Part shown: one piece after another, positions 1-12,698 of the stretch
How positions within the stretch are numbered: position 1 is the first letter of the stretch
Layout: each line of letters opens with the position of its first letter
Origin: Brachyhypopomus gauderio
Taxonomy: Eukaryota > Chordata > Actinopteri > Gymnotiformes > Hypopomidae
Direction: 5' to 3'
DNA: 64,000 bases
Assembly (NCBI RefSeq): GCF_052324685.1
Contig: NW_027506902.1
Location: 787,967 to 851,966 of the forward strand
Program-made: the position numbers and the translations under genes
The notes under the pieces: model-generated
Database searches by the model: none
Told to the model about the DNA's origin: nothing
The model's input: only the letters and a program-made list of their open reading frames with translations

Positions 1-1151
1 TCTGCAATAATGACTGAATACACTAGCACGTACTTAAACGTGCTCAAGCCATTACCTCGGGCCTGGGCTACGATCTGCTTTTGTGCGCATATCACACGTG
101 TGCTAGGTGGTATTTAAAATTTCCATAACGACCAAATGTGAAACCTCTTCTAGTATTCCTATTACAACTTCTGCATTTGAACTTCCCTTCCAGAGACACA
201 ACCACACACAAACTAGAGACATGGAAAATCCCTGCATGGCAATCACTGCAAAGCTCAGTGTCTTCTAGAACTTTCTTCAGGGGCTATGGCCACACACAAG
301 AGCTCACTAGGACCACCACACTAAAGGAGTCTTCCTGACCTTTCCAGAACCCTGCGGGGGTCACAGCGAGAGTGAAACCATCAGGATGGTTTTCCCAGGG
401 TACCAGCGCCCATACAAGCCCATGTAGTGCTGTTCGTTTTGAAAGCCCTGGGCTTCCTGGAAGATGCCGATGTGATCCCAATTTTCTCTGCAATTAGGCA
501 GGACCTGCTCCAACCATCTGGTAACCCCCAAGATCTCCCTGTTCAATCTGGCAACCACCCACCACTTCACAGACCTACTGGCCACTGCCCTATGGCAAAA
601 ATGTGGAGGATATAAGGTGTGTGTGTGTGTAGTAATAATTATGCATGCAACAGGATTATGTATTTATTAATGTATGTGAAGGCCCAAACTATGTAACAAA
701 TGTAAATTTGCTACTGATCAGGATCAATATTTGCCCATACAGTCATTTGTTAATGCCAACTGATCCATCGGTGTAACAGTAATAAATAATGGTAATAAAA
801 ACACAGATTTATCATTTTGAAAGTTACATTGCTTATTATAATTTTAATTACTTTATTTTATGTAACGTGACATTTAATAGACACCTTTTCCCCTCAGATG
901 ACGGTCACTGACAGTAGGTTCAGACGTTTTCCCATTGTTCTTCTCAGTCTCAAACAAGAGCCCACTAGTTTGTGAACCCCACCCACACGTCACCACTGCC
1001 TGTGTCCTCGCTTACAGAAGAATTCATCACTGCTGTGACAGAATGCAACTGTTTTGAGTACAACTTCATTTTAATTCAAATTTACAATGACACACTGCTA
1101 AAACAGGTCGTACATGTAAGCCTAGTCATGATGATTTGCATTCAGAGTGAG

Positions 1152-1152
<1 letters not shown>

Positions 1153-1205
<53 letters not shown>
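1153..1205. repeat. (TG)n microsatellite
   Basis: About 26 uninterrupted TG units. Confidence 0.95.
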
Positions 1206-1208
<3 letters not shown>

Positions 1209-1479
1209 GTAAGTATATTCATCAATCTTATTCAGCACAACAAGCATAGGAAAACAAAAGTCCTCACAGAAAGGCTAAAACTCTCCATTTCCACAAGCGA
1301 ACTTTAAACCCCATGCACACCCCCCCAGTGGTTCCTCGTGGTTTCATCCGTCTCCAAGAGAGCACGCTTGGCCGCCCGCGCCATGACTAAAATATGAGGG
1401 CCAGCCTAATGGCCATGTCTTCTCCATGAATCTCTAACACTGTAAAAGCATCTGAGATATGACATCTGCTGAACAGAGG

Positions 1480-1507
1480 GGGGCCAAGAGAGGGAGAGAC
1501 AGAGTTG

Positions 1508-1545
<38 letters not shown>

Positions 1546-1640
1546 TGCAGAGAGTTAAAGGGGGGGAGAGAGGGTGGGAGCAGGAGAGGGATGGAGGGAG
1601 AAAGAGAGAGGGGGGGAGAGAGAGAAGAGGATGATGATAA
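1480..1640. repeat. GA-rich polypurine tract
   Basis: A pure (GA)n core near 1516-1541 sits in about 160 bp of almost pure purine on the plus strand. The long low-complexity frames across it come only from this composition. Confidence 0.85.
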
Positions 1641-2081
1641 TGATGAAAGAGCAAGATGAGGCGGCTGTCTCTTCAGTGAGCTCATCTTCTGCCCAGCCCA
1701 TTGAATCCCCGGAAATGAGAGCGAGAGGAATTATGGGTATGACCACGACAAGATATCAAAGGAAGTGTATGAAATTTCACCTGACTCTTACCCTCCCCCA
1801 AGTCCAGTGTGACTGGTCAGCCATTGGTGTAAACTGGGATGGGTCTCTGCTGCAAAAACTTAGACCCACTCCACCAACGCCCTACACCCCCCTCCATCTG
1901 TCTGTCTGTCTGTCTGTCCGTCCAACCCCCCCCTCCCTGTCTCTCTGTCCTACAGCATTACCCACTGGCTCTCTTACCACTGCATTCCTGCATTTCATTT
2001 CAATAAACCTGCTCTCTCCGTGTCCCTTGTTCTGTGGTTCAGACTCTCATAAACAGTGTGGCCTTGAGGCCTGGCTGAGGG

Positions 2082-2082
<1 letters not shown>

Positions 2083-2116
<34 letters not shown>
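2083..2116. repeat. G34 homopolymer
   Basis: Thirty-four consecutive G residues, unusually long for a mononucleotide G run. It could form a quadruplex, and its length may be wrong in the assembly. Confidence 0.9.
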
Positions 2117-2117
<1 letters not shown>

Positions 2118-3905
2118 CAGACAGAGGGTAGTGAAGGGGGAGGGGAGGATTTGAATACACCAATGACAAACATTCCTCAAACAAAAGCAAACAGGTCAGG
2201 AGAGTGAGGGGTGGAGCGAGATAGAGAGAGCAATGGAGGGGGGCAGTTTTTGGAGAAACTGGCTGCTACTTTTGTAGCTACAAGGTATGATTTAGAGAGT
2301 GTGGACAAGTAAGGGAGTGCATTACAAAGTCTGTATCATCCAGTCAGTTGAAGCCATCAAACAAATACCCCAAACTGTTTATTCTCTTCACTCACACCGA
2401 CTTGAAGCTGGATGTTGTGCGCACATTAATTTCACATAAAATAAGGTCAAATAAATAAGGTCAGCCTTCTCCCCCACGGCTCCCTTCCCCCCACTAATCT
2501 GCCTATCACTCACACAGAGCACTTGAAGCATTCACGCAGAGATGTGTTACTACACTTGTTAAAGCCTTTAAGGAGGAAAAACTTCTCAACATCTCCATGG
2601 TAACATGTCCAAGGTTGTTTTTGACCCAAGTTAAATGGTTGGACCTTGTAGTCCACGTGGCTCTGAGCTGTTACCGTTATCTTAGTGAAACTCGATCGGA
2701 CGTAAGGCGATATTGATAACATTGTATCCTGCAATTCCTGGTTTCCAAGTAATTATTGTCTTCGTTTTAATGGTAGAATGAAACAGTGTTTCCAACTCTG
2801 TTCGCTTGGGAGCGTTTCGGCCTTGTTCGCAAATACAGCAAATGCTTTGTTTCGTTATTTGAGCCCTGAATACCCCCCATCCACCCCAGGATGTGCGCCC
2901 GAGTGAAGGGTCTACATACAGACGGCGCTTTTGAGCTGCAACAACTGCGTCATTTCACACTCAAAACTTCAGTCCCTTCGAATTTCAGACTCCATATGCA
3001 TAACTCAAAATATAACTTACAGTTGTCTGTTTACGTAAAAAAAAAAGCATCAACTTTCTTATTATAATTAAGCATCAATCCCAACAACATCATCATATCT
3101 CCCTCTGTGTACCTGCGTGCCTCTACGCCGCGGCTGCATTTTTAACCAAGCAGGCCAGCTTTCAATGCGCTACAGTAACCGGAGATACCTGTTGTGTAGG
3201 CAACTCGGCTACGGGTAAATACGAGGAAGCGATATGAAGAAAGACTATCTTAGTGTGTTGCCTCAGGCTTACAAAACCTCAGTCAGAAATTGGGCAGGCT
3301 AGTTCCAATATTTCCATTAGAGAGCGATAACAGACTACAGAGGACGCAATGCCCCAAAACAATACATTCAATTATAAACATGAACACTGACAACACCCTG
3401 TTGCTTTCCTACATGCGTGGCCGTTCTCTCTTCTCCATTCATTGCCATGTAAAAAAAGGAGCAAACAGAAAGACCAGAGGACGCGTTGAGAGAGACTGGG
3501 CAACACGGCTACACCTGCTGCCACCTTCGGGAAAAATACCTTTCATGGCCACACCTTACATGTGAAAATGGCGTACACCGAAACCAGACGGGATTGTTTT
3601 TTCCACATAAACTCAGTCTATGCGATACGCAAACGTCCCCTGCTCAAAAACATACGAAGGGCGAGCGATTTTTATACGACCGAAAAATAAGTGGGAATAA
3701 TATCTAATATTGGCAGCAACAAAAATAAATAAAAAAGATAATAAATAAATTGAACCGATACTGACGCGTCATGACTACTTCTGTACAGTCCTCAACCGAA
3801 ACCAAAAGTCAAACTTCAAAGACAATACTTTAATATAATAATATATATCATATAATTTTTATATACTAGTATATTCTGCGTTTTACATTGTCGTAATAGA
3901 CTTAC

Positions 3906-3966
3906 ATTGGAGGAAGACAGAGCTGAAGAGTCCTATCAAGGAGCAGAAACGAAGGTCCCAGACCAT
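3906..3966 (-). CDS. Putative signal-peptide first exon of an unidentified gene
   Basis: On the minus strand an ATG in a strong Kozak context (CACCATGG) opens 20 codons plus one base, beginning MVWDLRFC and followed by the hydrophobic stretch SLIGLFSSVFLQ. It ends at a textbook donor, GTAAGT, in phase 1. A short hydrophobic leader on its own phase-1 exon is typical of immunoglobulin-superfamily and other secreted or membrane proteins. The gene would run leftward, away from the plus-strand Ig receptor. No matching second exon was found between here and the left edge, so the rest may lie outside the window, or the exon may be chance. Confidence 0.4.
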
Positions 3967-5862
3967 GGTGCCCTCAGTCCGCTTGTTGAACACAATTCAG
4001 AATCACTGATATTTTTGTAGAAAATGTTCTTATTGTATAGAAACGAACGTCTTCGGGCAAAGTATAAAACACTTCAACGCTGCGTAAAGCGTTATTGACG
4101 TCCCACCTTCTCAATGGTAAATTTCAAAAGAAAAACGCACTTTGAAGAAAATAAAGCAGCGCCGCTCCTCAAACGGTCCCGACCCTCAGGTTGGGGAGAA
4201 GGGTGCTCAGGTGAACCACTCGCCGGTAATATAACCCACTCAGGAGAGGAGAGAGTGCGCAGCCTGCCCGTCTTCTGCCGTGATAGCGCTCTGCCGAAAC
4301 TCCCGCACACGCACAGCTACTGGGTGATCTCACGTGATGTCACGTCCACGTCACTTAGAAATCACCTAAAACCCAATCCAGTAATAATAATAATACACGG
4401 CTTCCGGAAACGTTACAGTAAAATAACGACCAAAAAAGAGTCGATAAACGTCCTTCACATACTTTAGATGAACATTGGGGTATCTATGAGAAATGTGCTA
4501 ATGAAATTTAAGGGAGAGTTTATTAACCTGAATCTCTCAGGTTACACCTGACGCGCTTTGGTAAATTCTAGCCTACAGGTCGTCAAGTAGCCTATTGATC
4601 GAATACCCACGATAATAATCGGACTATGGATCATTTACTATACCATATATAGGGTATCATAACATGTTCAGTCAAGTCTTTACAACCAGAAAATATTTGA
4701 CTTTAACATACCTCATTCAGCATAGCATTTTATCAGACATACATTTGCCGTTGCTGATAGGCCAACATTTGTAATAAATAGTGTGAGGAATTTAATTTTA
4801 ATGAAGTCGACGTATAACACCGATGTGATACAGAAATCACAACGAATGCTTGTCCGAAACTTGTTTTTATTAACCATTTTGTTACAGTGCCTTCATTCTA
4901 GTTTTTGTTTGGAAACACAACTCTGTTAAGTGTTCGACAGGTATACAGTCGCAATAATGAACCACAACAGTTTTCTGAGCGCAACGAAAGCAGTAGCGAG
5001 ATTTGTAAATTGCGCATACAGAGGCAACACTGCCCCCACCCGCTGCAGCTGCGCACTACCCCGCACCGACGGAGCCGCCGGACACCGTTTCAACTTCACG
5101 GCCATTGACAACCTGCTCTTTTTTTATTGTTCACCCGTGAACAATTTATCGAATAAATACTTGTAAAGATCAACAAATACCGACTGATTCTCCAAAGGGC
5201 CGGTGTACGTTTATAGTTGCGCAGTGAACAGGCGCTCTAAAGCGGCTTTATGTTGTGTAAATGATCGTCTGCGTCCTTCACAGCGGTGAGTTCACGGCCC
5301 AAGAGTGTCCAGTCTCGGCGAATACAGCTTCCTTGTTTTGTAACGCGGTGTGCTGCAACTTGAAATAGGTATATTTCGTCATCTATGTTTAGCTCCCACG
5401 AGGAAAGGGAAGCCGCCCTGTTTCCACCTCGAAGTCTCAGCTAGTGCTAGTTTGCTGGGTTGCGGATGGGAGAGAGGAACAGAGAAACCCTGATGTAGAT
5501 GATCGGCGGTCTCTGTCTGCCGCCGTTCACACACACACACACTGGCATTCAGTCGCACATCTTCAGCGGCGGCTGGGCAGTTACTTTGCAGGCTCTGACA
5601 TTTTCTCCCAAATCATTATTCTCCTATCTGTCTTTCTCCCTCGCACCTATATCTACCTCTCCTGTTCTTTCATCTTCTAGCAGGCCCCTCCCCGCCCTCG
5701 TGAGCTCAGAGGTAATTAGGAGCTGATGAGGCGCGGGTGCTCTGTAGGTTTAATAACTACAGCTTTAATTAAAGAGTTTAATGGGGAAGTAAGGACATTT
5801 AGCCCAGACACTAGAGACCAGTTACGATATAGGCCCTTAAATCCTCACTCATGCTTGTTATC

Positions 5863-5924
<62 letters not shown>

Positions 5925-7155
5925 CACATGCCTGTACATAGAAGGCCAGTCCTACAGCACAACAGAGTCTTGTGATGTAGCTGGAAAATCTTGTGCAGAG
6001 TTTATTTGTATTCTGTGAGACCAGTTTGAGACCATGATCTTCAGCAGAATGTAATTTAAAGGGCCAATGGATGGATGTATATGGATGTGTGTATGTACTT
6101 TATCAATCCTTCACATTACTCATGGTATTTTCCTGCATGAGTGTGTAAGCTGTCAGCCTTATCTGCACGGATGTCAGTGTTTCTCCAAGCGAAACACACA
6201 CACACACGCACGCGAGAGAGAGAGTTGAGCTCTTCTTCTGTATTGTCCAGTAAACATTGTACTTGGCTCTCTTTGTGAAGACGCCATAATTAGACCTGAT
6301 TAGCATGTGGACTTATTCTCTTTTTTTTGCACTAGTTTGCATTTGTGAGTTTCTCATCCTTCTGTCGACAGCAGACCGAGGTATGCAGTGCTATTTTTAT
6401 CTTTCGAGAAAAATAAACTGGTTGAAAATATCTCGTCATATGGTGTTACTAATATAATAATATGTACATATAATTTAGACAACAAGAAATGTTTACAAAC
6501 ACTATTTACATTGAGATTTCTACATTGTTACAAATTGGCTACTCTAGTTTTCATAGCACAGATATTCATATTCATATTGGGAGATTTGGAGCACAGATGA
6601 GTGATGAATTTGTTAAAGCACACATTTATGATCCATTCTGCAGGGGTCATCAGCACATCCACATTTTCTCTGTGCTCTGTTTTCAAACAAACCTGGCGTG
6701 GACAGTTAGCCCATAATTACCTGTCAAAAGTGCATTTGGAGATGGAGCTCAGTAAAGACGTGAACTGGTGTGAGGTCCCCTATGATGGGATTCAAAACCT
6801 CTCTGATAAAGTCTAAGTATAGACAATCTGCACCAATCTGTACCTGAAGCCAATATATTGCTTTTATGCTTTGTTTTGAAAAAAATCTGGACAAGGTTAG
6901 TATAAATCTAATTTCATACTTCACTGGTATTTACTGTAAGAAGGAATAAGAAGAAACAGCTTCATTAAAACCACAGTGTCCAGACAGGTCCCTTGTTTCA
7001 CTGGCTTTTAGTTCCATTCTTGTATATATGATCTGTTTTGAATTTTCCTGTCTTGTTTCATTTGTTGAAAAATCAGGGCTGTGTGTGATTCACTTTAGAC
7101 CTGTAGGACATGGACCCACCCTATTGGAGTACAGGCTCATTCATAGACGTGATCT
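3967..7155. other. Intergenic region upstream of the Ig receptor
   Basis: About 3.2 kb without a supportable coding exon. GC-richer, CpG-containing stretches at about 4.1-4.3 kb and 5.0-5.5 kb could contain promoters, either for the minus-strand exon at 3906-3966 or for the missing first exon of the Ig receptor. A (CA)n array lies at 5866-5922. The first (signal-peptide) exon of the Ig receptor should fall here and end in phase 1, but no convincing candidate was seen. Confidence 0.55.
5866..5922. repeat. (CA)n microsatellite
   Basis: About 28 CA units, uninterrupted. Confidence 0.95.
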
Positions 7156-7331
7156 ACATTCCAGGTTCAGAAAGTAAAACTCCTTCCCAGGATTTTACTC
7201 AAGCTTGCTAGATTTTCGAATTGGTGCAAGCCAGGTAAAATTAGTGGAATCGACACAATCCAGGAAGCCTGAGCAAAATCGTGGTGAGGACTTTTACTTT
7301 GTGAACCTGGAATGTCCACCTCTGTTAAAAC
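7156..7331. repeat. Dispersed repeat arranged as an inverted pair
   Basis: Bases 7156-7216 read as the reverse complement of 17478-17538 with about two mismatches over 61 bp. A second, shorter, direct copy of the same sequence (core ACCTGGAATGTCCACCTCTG) lies at about 7288-7331. The two local copies therefore face each other and could form a hairpin about 45 bp upstream of the first recognised Ig exon. The family is not identified. Confidence 0.7.
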
Positions 7332-7376
7332 TACATCTGGCAATAACAGACATGTTACAAATAGGTCCTCTCACAG

Positions 7377-8339
7377 GCAGTGACTGGGCGGATGTGGTGA
7401 TAGGGCAGGAGGGAACAGCCGTTACCCTGCCCTGCTCCCGGCCTCCACCCGCCCAATGGGATTCATGGATGATGATGTCAGACGGGGAGAGTCACTGGAC
7501 CGTGCTGCTGTCGGCCAACGCTAGCGGGGGGGCAGAGGAAAGGCCCTCACGGAAGCTCACCCAGCTGGGCGGTAGGATGTTCGAGATAGGGCAGGACGCA
7601 TCACTGCGGTTCATCGTCACGGCTACAGGCGGGGGACGATATTCGTGTTCAACGCGCGTCGACGGCAGGAAGTCAGAAGCGAGGATCATTCTTCTGGCTC
7701 TTGTGAAATGTTGAGTGATGGTTCCTCTACCCGCTGGTCCCTCTATCCTCTTTCACTGTTCTTCTGATGTTCAGTCTGAGGAGTGGTGGTGAATGCCGTT
7801 GGTGTGCTGTGAAAACCCTGTATCAAATACAGGCAGAAGCCCTTCAACATCAGAGGATGTCTCCAAATTCTCTTTCTCACTCTTATTCCATTTCATCTTC
7901 TACTCTAGTTTCTCTTTTACCGTCTCTGCTTCTATCCATACATTCTCAGGTCAGCATGCTTTGTTGGTCTTCACAAGCAAAGGGTATGAGAATTGGAGAG
8001 GAATATGAATCTAAACAATGGAAAACATAATTTACAAAATTATTAGTTTTAATAATCTTAAATGCACCAGACTGATGAGCAATGAAAGAATGGCGCCCTC
8101 CCTCATACACTGATGCTTTACTGGTTGTGACAAGATGCCACAAATCTTACTGCCTGCATGATCAGACCGCTCTTCTCTTCACACATCAGCCAGTTTATCT
8201 TCATTACTAAAGTCTGAAAGGCTCTCTCTCTCTCTTCCCATCTCTCCTTACCCTCTCTCTCTCTCCTGCTCACTCCCTATTTTGCCCTTTTTCTCTCCCT
8301 CCCTGCCTCTCTCGTTATTCTTCTCCCACTCTTTCTTGA

Positions 8340-8418
<79 letters not shown>

Positions 8419-11170
8419 GACTATAACTCCATTTCCCACCATAAACATGGACAGCAACGTGCGTCTGGAAGCCAGAGTCTCTCCCCCCTACGTCGTCGGA
8501 GGGGGGGCGTGGTATTCACCGATGGGTGTCCGTTTGCTCGCCAACACATCCTCCGTGGGCACCGTGCTGACCAAGCTGCCCCGTGTCACCGCCGACGACA
8601 GCGGCCTCTACACATGCAGCATCCGGGTTCGTGGGCGGAGTCAACAACGTATCTACAACTACACTCTGGCCGTCGCCGTGGACGGTGAGGGGCTGTGATT
8701 GGCTGATTAGATAACTGATTACTGGACTTAAGCAGCAGGGAAACAGAAGTGAGACCATCGTTCCTTTCCTGCAGAACTGCTGGGATTTGTTTGGCCAGTA
8801 ATAATAACTCGTGCCCAATAACAAGCTGATATATTTTGACGGATCACAATAACTTGTAATAAACATATATGGTATTCACTGCATAAACAACACGTAACCT
8901 AAGTGAATTTATACATATGTAACCTTCTAATGGCAAAAGATGTTGGGCTGACAGCTTGACAACATAATCAGGCATAATGAGGTTATCTGTTTACGTTTTG
9001 GGCAGGGACAAAAGGGATTATCTTTCTTGCTGAATGTAATCCACTATAATTATGGGATTATGTTTCAGTAACCCACTATTAATGTACCTCATTACAAAAC
9101 CCAGCCCTTTGTGGGCTGTCATTTATGTTATTAAATATAGTTTGCGAGGTAAATTCAGCAAATACCATTTGTTGAGCTACTGGTTGTAAGGAAAGGTGGT
9201 TTCTAAATGTTTTAATATAATATTGTATATTAAACAAGATGAACAAACAAACCCATAATGTTAATTGTCATGGTCTCTTTTTCTGTTTTTTCTTCCTCAG
9301 TGAGGCACGTGGCAGCATTACCAAGTATTAAATATGGTGAGACTCTCTGCTTGTAGAATATTAAAAATGTTGAGACACTCTGCTTGTAGAATATTAAAAA
9401 TGTTGAGACACTCTGCTTGTAGAGTATTAAATATGCTGAGACTCTGCTTGTAGAGTATTAAATATGGTGAGACACTGCTTGTAGAGTATTAAATATGGTG
9501 AAACTCTCTGCTTGTAGACTTTTAAATATGGTGAGACTCTCTGCTTGTAGAGTATTAAATATGGTGAGACACTGCTTGTAGTAGGGATGCAAATGATTAA
9601 TCGACTTTCGATTAATTGTCGATCAAGAGGTTAGTCGATCAAAATGTATTAATCACGATTAATCGTTAGAGCGCGCTACTGTAGTAACTTGAACAGAGCG
9701 TAAGAACGAGAAGTGAACACGTGTCGCGAAAGACCAGAGTGGAAAACAAAATGAAGCGGGCGAAAAGACGTGCGGTGTGGGACCACTTTGAAGCGGGTTC
9801 GGGAAACAAGACAGAAACTGCGTAATCCAGAAAATCCCGAGGAGGGAAACTTTATTTTCCACGCAACTCAAACAATAGCACCGTTCTCTCTCCGCTCCCC
9901 CAGTGTCACTTAAAGGGCCAAGTGCCTGTCTGTTAGGGAATTCGCTGCGAGGAGTAGTAGTCGCTACAATTTCAACATTGTTAATTTAGGCAAAGAAGTC
10001 AAATATTCTCTGTGTAATGCGGTATTGAAGTACAACAGTTCCACTAGCTCACTCAATTATCATTTGAACACCGTGCAGCTGTCCTGCATATCACCACTGC
10101 ACCTGGTCAACCTAAAATCACAGCTACACTGGGAAGGCGTTTTCGAAGCTCGCTACGAAAAAAGAAGAGTGAGCTAAAAACAAAGCTAGCTACTGCTACT
10201 GCTGTAGCCCTTACAACAGATTGTTGGACGGCTCTAACAACAGAAAGTTACATTACCGTGACGTGCCACTACACTGACGAGAACTGGCAGCTAAAATCTG
10301 CAGTGCTGATTACGACGAACACGTCGGATAGACACACCGCTGACAATTTAGCTGACAAGCTCAATGATGTTGTGGAGACTTGGGCACTCTCCGGTCGTGT
10401 TACAGCATGTGTTCACTACAACGCTAGAAACATTGTCCAAGCATAGGCTCAATAATATTCTGTTTGGCTCTCTATTTAATTTCTTCTTTTTTTTGTCTAA
10501 TGTCTAATGTTTCAAATGCAAGAACGGAGCCAGTCCTTAATTTATTCCTTTTTAAATGAAAGAATGTATTTTGTTATACCATAAAAATTTCCTAATGCAT
10601 AATTACTTGAGCAATATATCATATAATACAATATAATTATCATAATATAATATATACTTTTTGAACAAAGTGAACCATTTAGCTGATATTTTTAAAGGCC
10701 CTATTGAAACACTGAAATTCAGGTGAAAAACGCCGCTTATCGATTAATCGAAAGTCGATCGATAAGATCAATCAACTAACGATTAATGAATTAATCGATA
10801 ATTTGCATCCCTAGCTTGTAGAGTATTAAATATGGTGAGACTGCTTGTAGAATATTAAATATGGTGAGAGACTCTGCTTGTATTAAATATGGTGAGACTC
10901 TCTGCTTGTAAAGTATTAAATATGGTGAGACTCTCTGCTTGTAGAATATAAAAAATGTTGAGACATTCTGCTTATAGAGTATTAAATATGGTGGGACTCT
11001 GCTTGTAGAGTATTAAATATGGTGAGACTCTTTGCTTGTAGAGTATTAAATATGGCCAGACTCTCTGCTTGTAGAGTATTAAATATGGTGAAACTCATTC
11101 CTCAGACAACTTTAACAGACCTCAGAATCAGCCTGAGATGAAGTCTGATATATCCATCATTCATACACAA

Positions 11171-11223
<53 letters not shown>

Positions 11224-12628
11224 CCCCGCCACCCTAGAGCAGAGTGTTGTAGCTGGGTGGAGTATTTTTGACAAACCTAAGGAATGCAATACACATTGTC
11301 TCATCCTCTGCCTCATTCATTTTGCTTTCACACCACTGTCTGCACAACAATGGCACATAATTGACTAGCAGCCCTGCGTCTCATTGTGAGGACCGAGCTG
11401 GACACGGAGACGTGGCAACTGTGTCCCTATTCGTCCTCGCCAACCACCCTGCGTCTCTCCACCCCCTTCTCCCTCTCGCCCCATTATTCTTCCCTAACTC
11501 TGCTCTCCTTCCTTCTGGTTCTCTGCCTTGCCTTCAATCCCCTTTTCGGACTCCCACCTTTCTCCTCTAACCCATTATCCTTCTTTCTCCTCTTCCTCAG
11601 GTCCCATGCACAGCGTGGCGGTTCTCTCCGAGTCTCCCGTCTCCCTCCCATGTCCCCCTGTCCTCGGTGACTACACGCGGCTCTACTGGTGGCGTCCAGA
11701 CGCCTCACAGAACGTTCAGCCAGAGCTGGTCTACTTCTTGGACCACTGGAGGAACCGCAAGAAGCAGACCCAGCCCCACCTCCAGCTGCAGCGCTCTGCC
11801 TTCCCAGGGCACGCTGGGAACACCTCCTTCATCCTGAAGCCGGCAGCGCTCGCAGACGCAGGCCGCTATCAGTGCGAGGTCTTCCTGGACGACGAGGCGT
11901 TCGGGCAGGTCACCACTCTGACCGTTTTACGTGGTAACGACCGCAGGCGTGGCACCAACATGTGCGTCCAGGCGGTGGAAATGTCATGTGAAGTTTCCCA
12001 TGAGGGAAAATGTCATGTGACTTAACATTCACAACACATTAGGTAGCAGGTCACACCCACCTCTGTGAAGCGCACACGTGCACACGTACATACACTCACA
12101 GACTTACACTTTAGTGTTGTTTTTATTCCGTACTTAGTCAGTGGAATTACACAGGTCAGCCAGTGTGCCTCTGATTTCCGTCTCTCACCCTCTCAGTCAG
12201 CCTGTCTTACTCTCTCTGTGAACCTGTCTCTCTCTCTCATACATTCTCCACTTCCATTTTTTCATCTTTCATCATGTCTTTGCTTTTCAAAACACCCCTT
12301 CTTCACTAGTATTATAATATAAAGGCTTTCAGTAGGCCTCATTACACATCTCATTACATTACATTGATATCTCCCTCTGTGTACCTGCTGCCAGTCGCCG
12401 TTGCCGACACTGGTGGCATTAGCATTGCCGTGGCAACCAGTGGGCACAATTTAGGCCAGTATTGATTCTGTTTTGAGCATGAGGTGACATGTTGTATCTG
12501 TTTTAGACCTCCTGGGCCTGCTCCCTGTCCACCTTATGAATCATTTTAACCCTTTTAACCATTTAACCCCTCTCCACAACTTCAACCCCCACCCTTATGG
12601 TTGGCTACCATATATATATATATATCTC

Positions 12629-12698
<70 letters not shown>

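Larger units (their letters stand above)
1..3905. other. Non-coding left flank
   Basis: No gene could be supported here. The stretch holds a TG array, a purine-rich GA tract, a run of 34 G and AT-rich sequence. Short open frames exist on both strands (for example a minus-strand frame at 2510-2734), but none shows a recognisable domain or a consistent chain of splice sites. If the minus-strand exon at 3906-3966 is real, this region is the first intron of a gene that continues off the left edge. Confidence 0.6.
9322..11095. repeat. 33 bp minisatellite seeded by a splice donor, split by a hAT element
   Basis: About 17 imperfect copies of a roughly 33 bp unit containing AGTATTAAATATGGTGAGAC and CTCTGCTTGTAG. 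The first copy overlaps the 3' end and donor of the 36 bp exon 9301-9336, so almost every unit repeats the exon end plus GTGAGA donor. Some copies are shortened or carry substitutions. The transposon 9582-10813 interrupts the array. Confidence 0.9.

Noticed and set aside
1406-1654. Ser/Leu-rich minus-strand frame
   Set aside because: Arises from a GA/CT tract; no splice sites or domain.
2510-2734. Minus-strand 74-codon frame with an acceptor before it and a possible donor after it
   Set aside because: Joining it to the exon at 3906-3966 in phase 1 creates a stop codon, and no domain is recognisable. Chance cannot be excluded.
4114-4467. 117-codon plus-strand frame
   Set aside because: No recognisable domain, low conservation signals, in a GC-rich possible promoter; not enough to call a gene.
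10737-10800. Short palindromic ATCGAT-rich cluster considered as a CRISPR-like or regulatory array
   Set aside because: It is the subterminal part of the hAT element and mirrors its other end.
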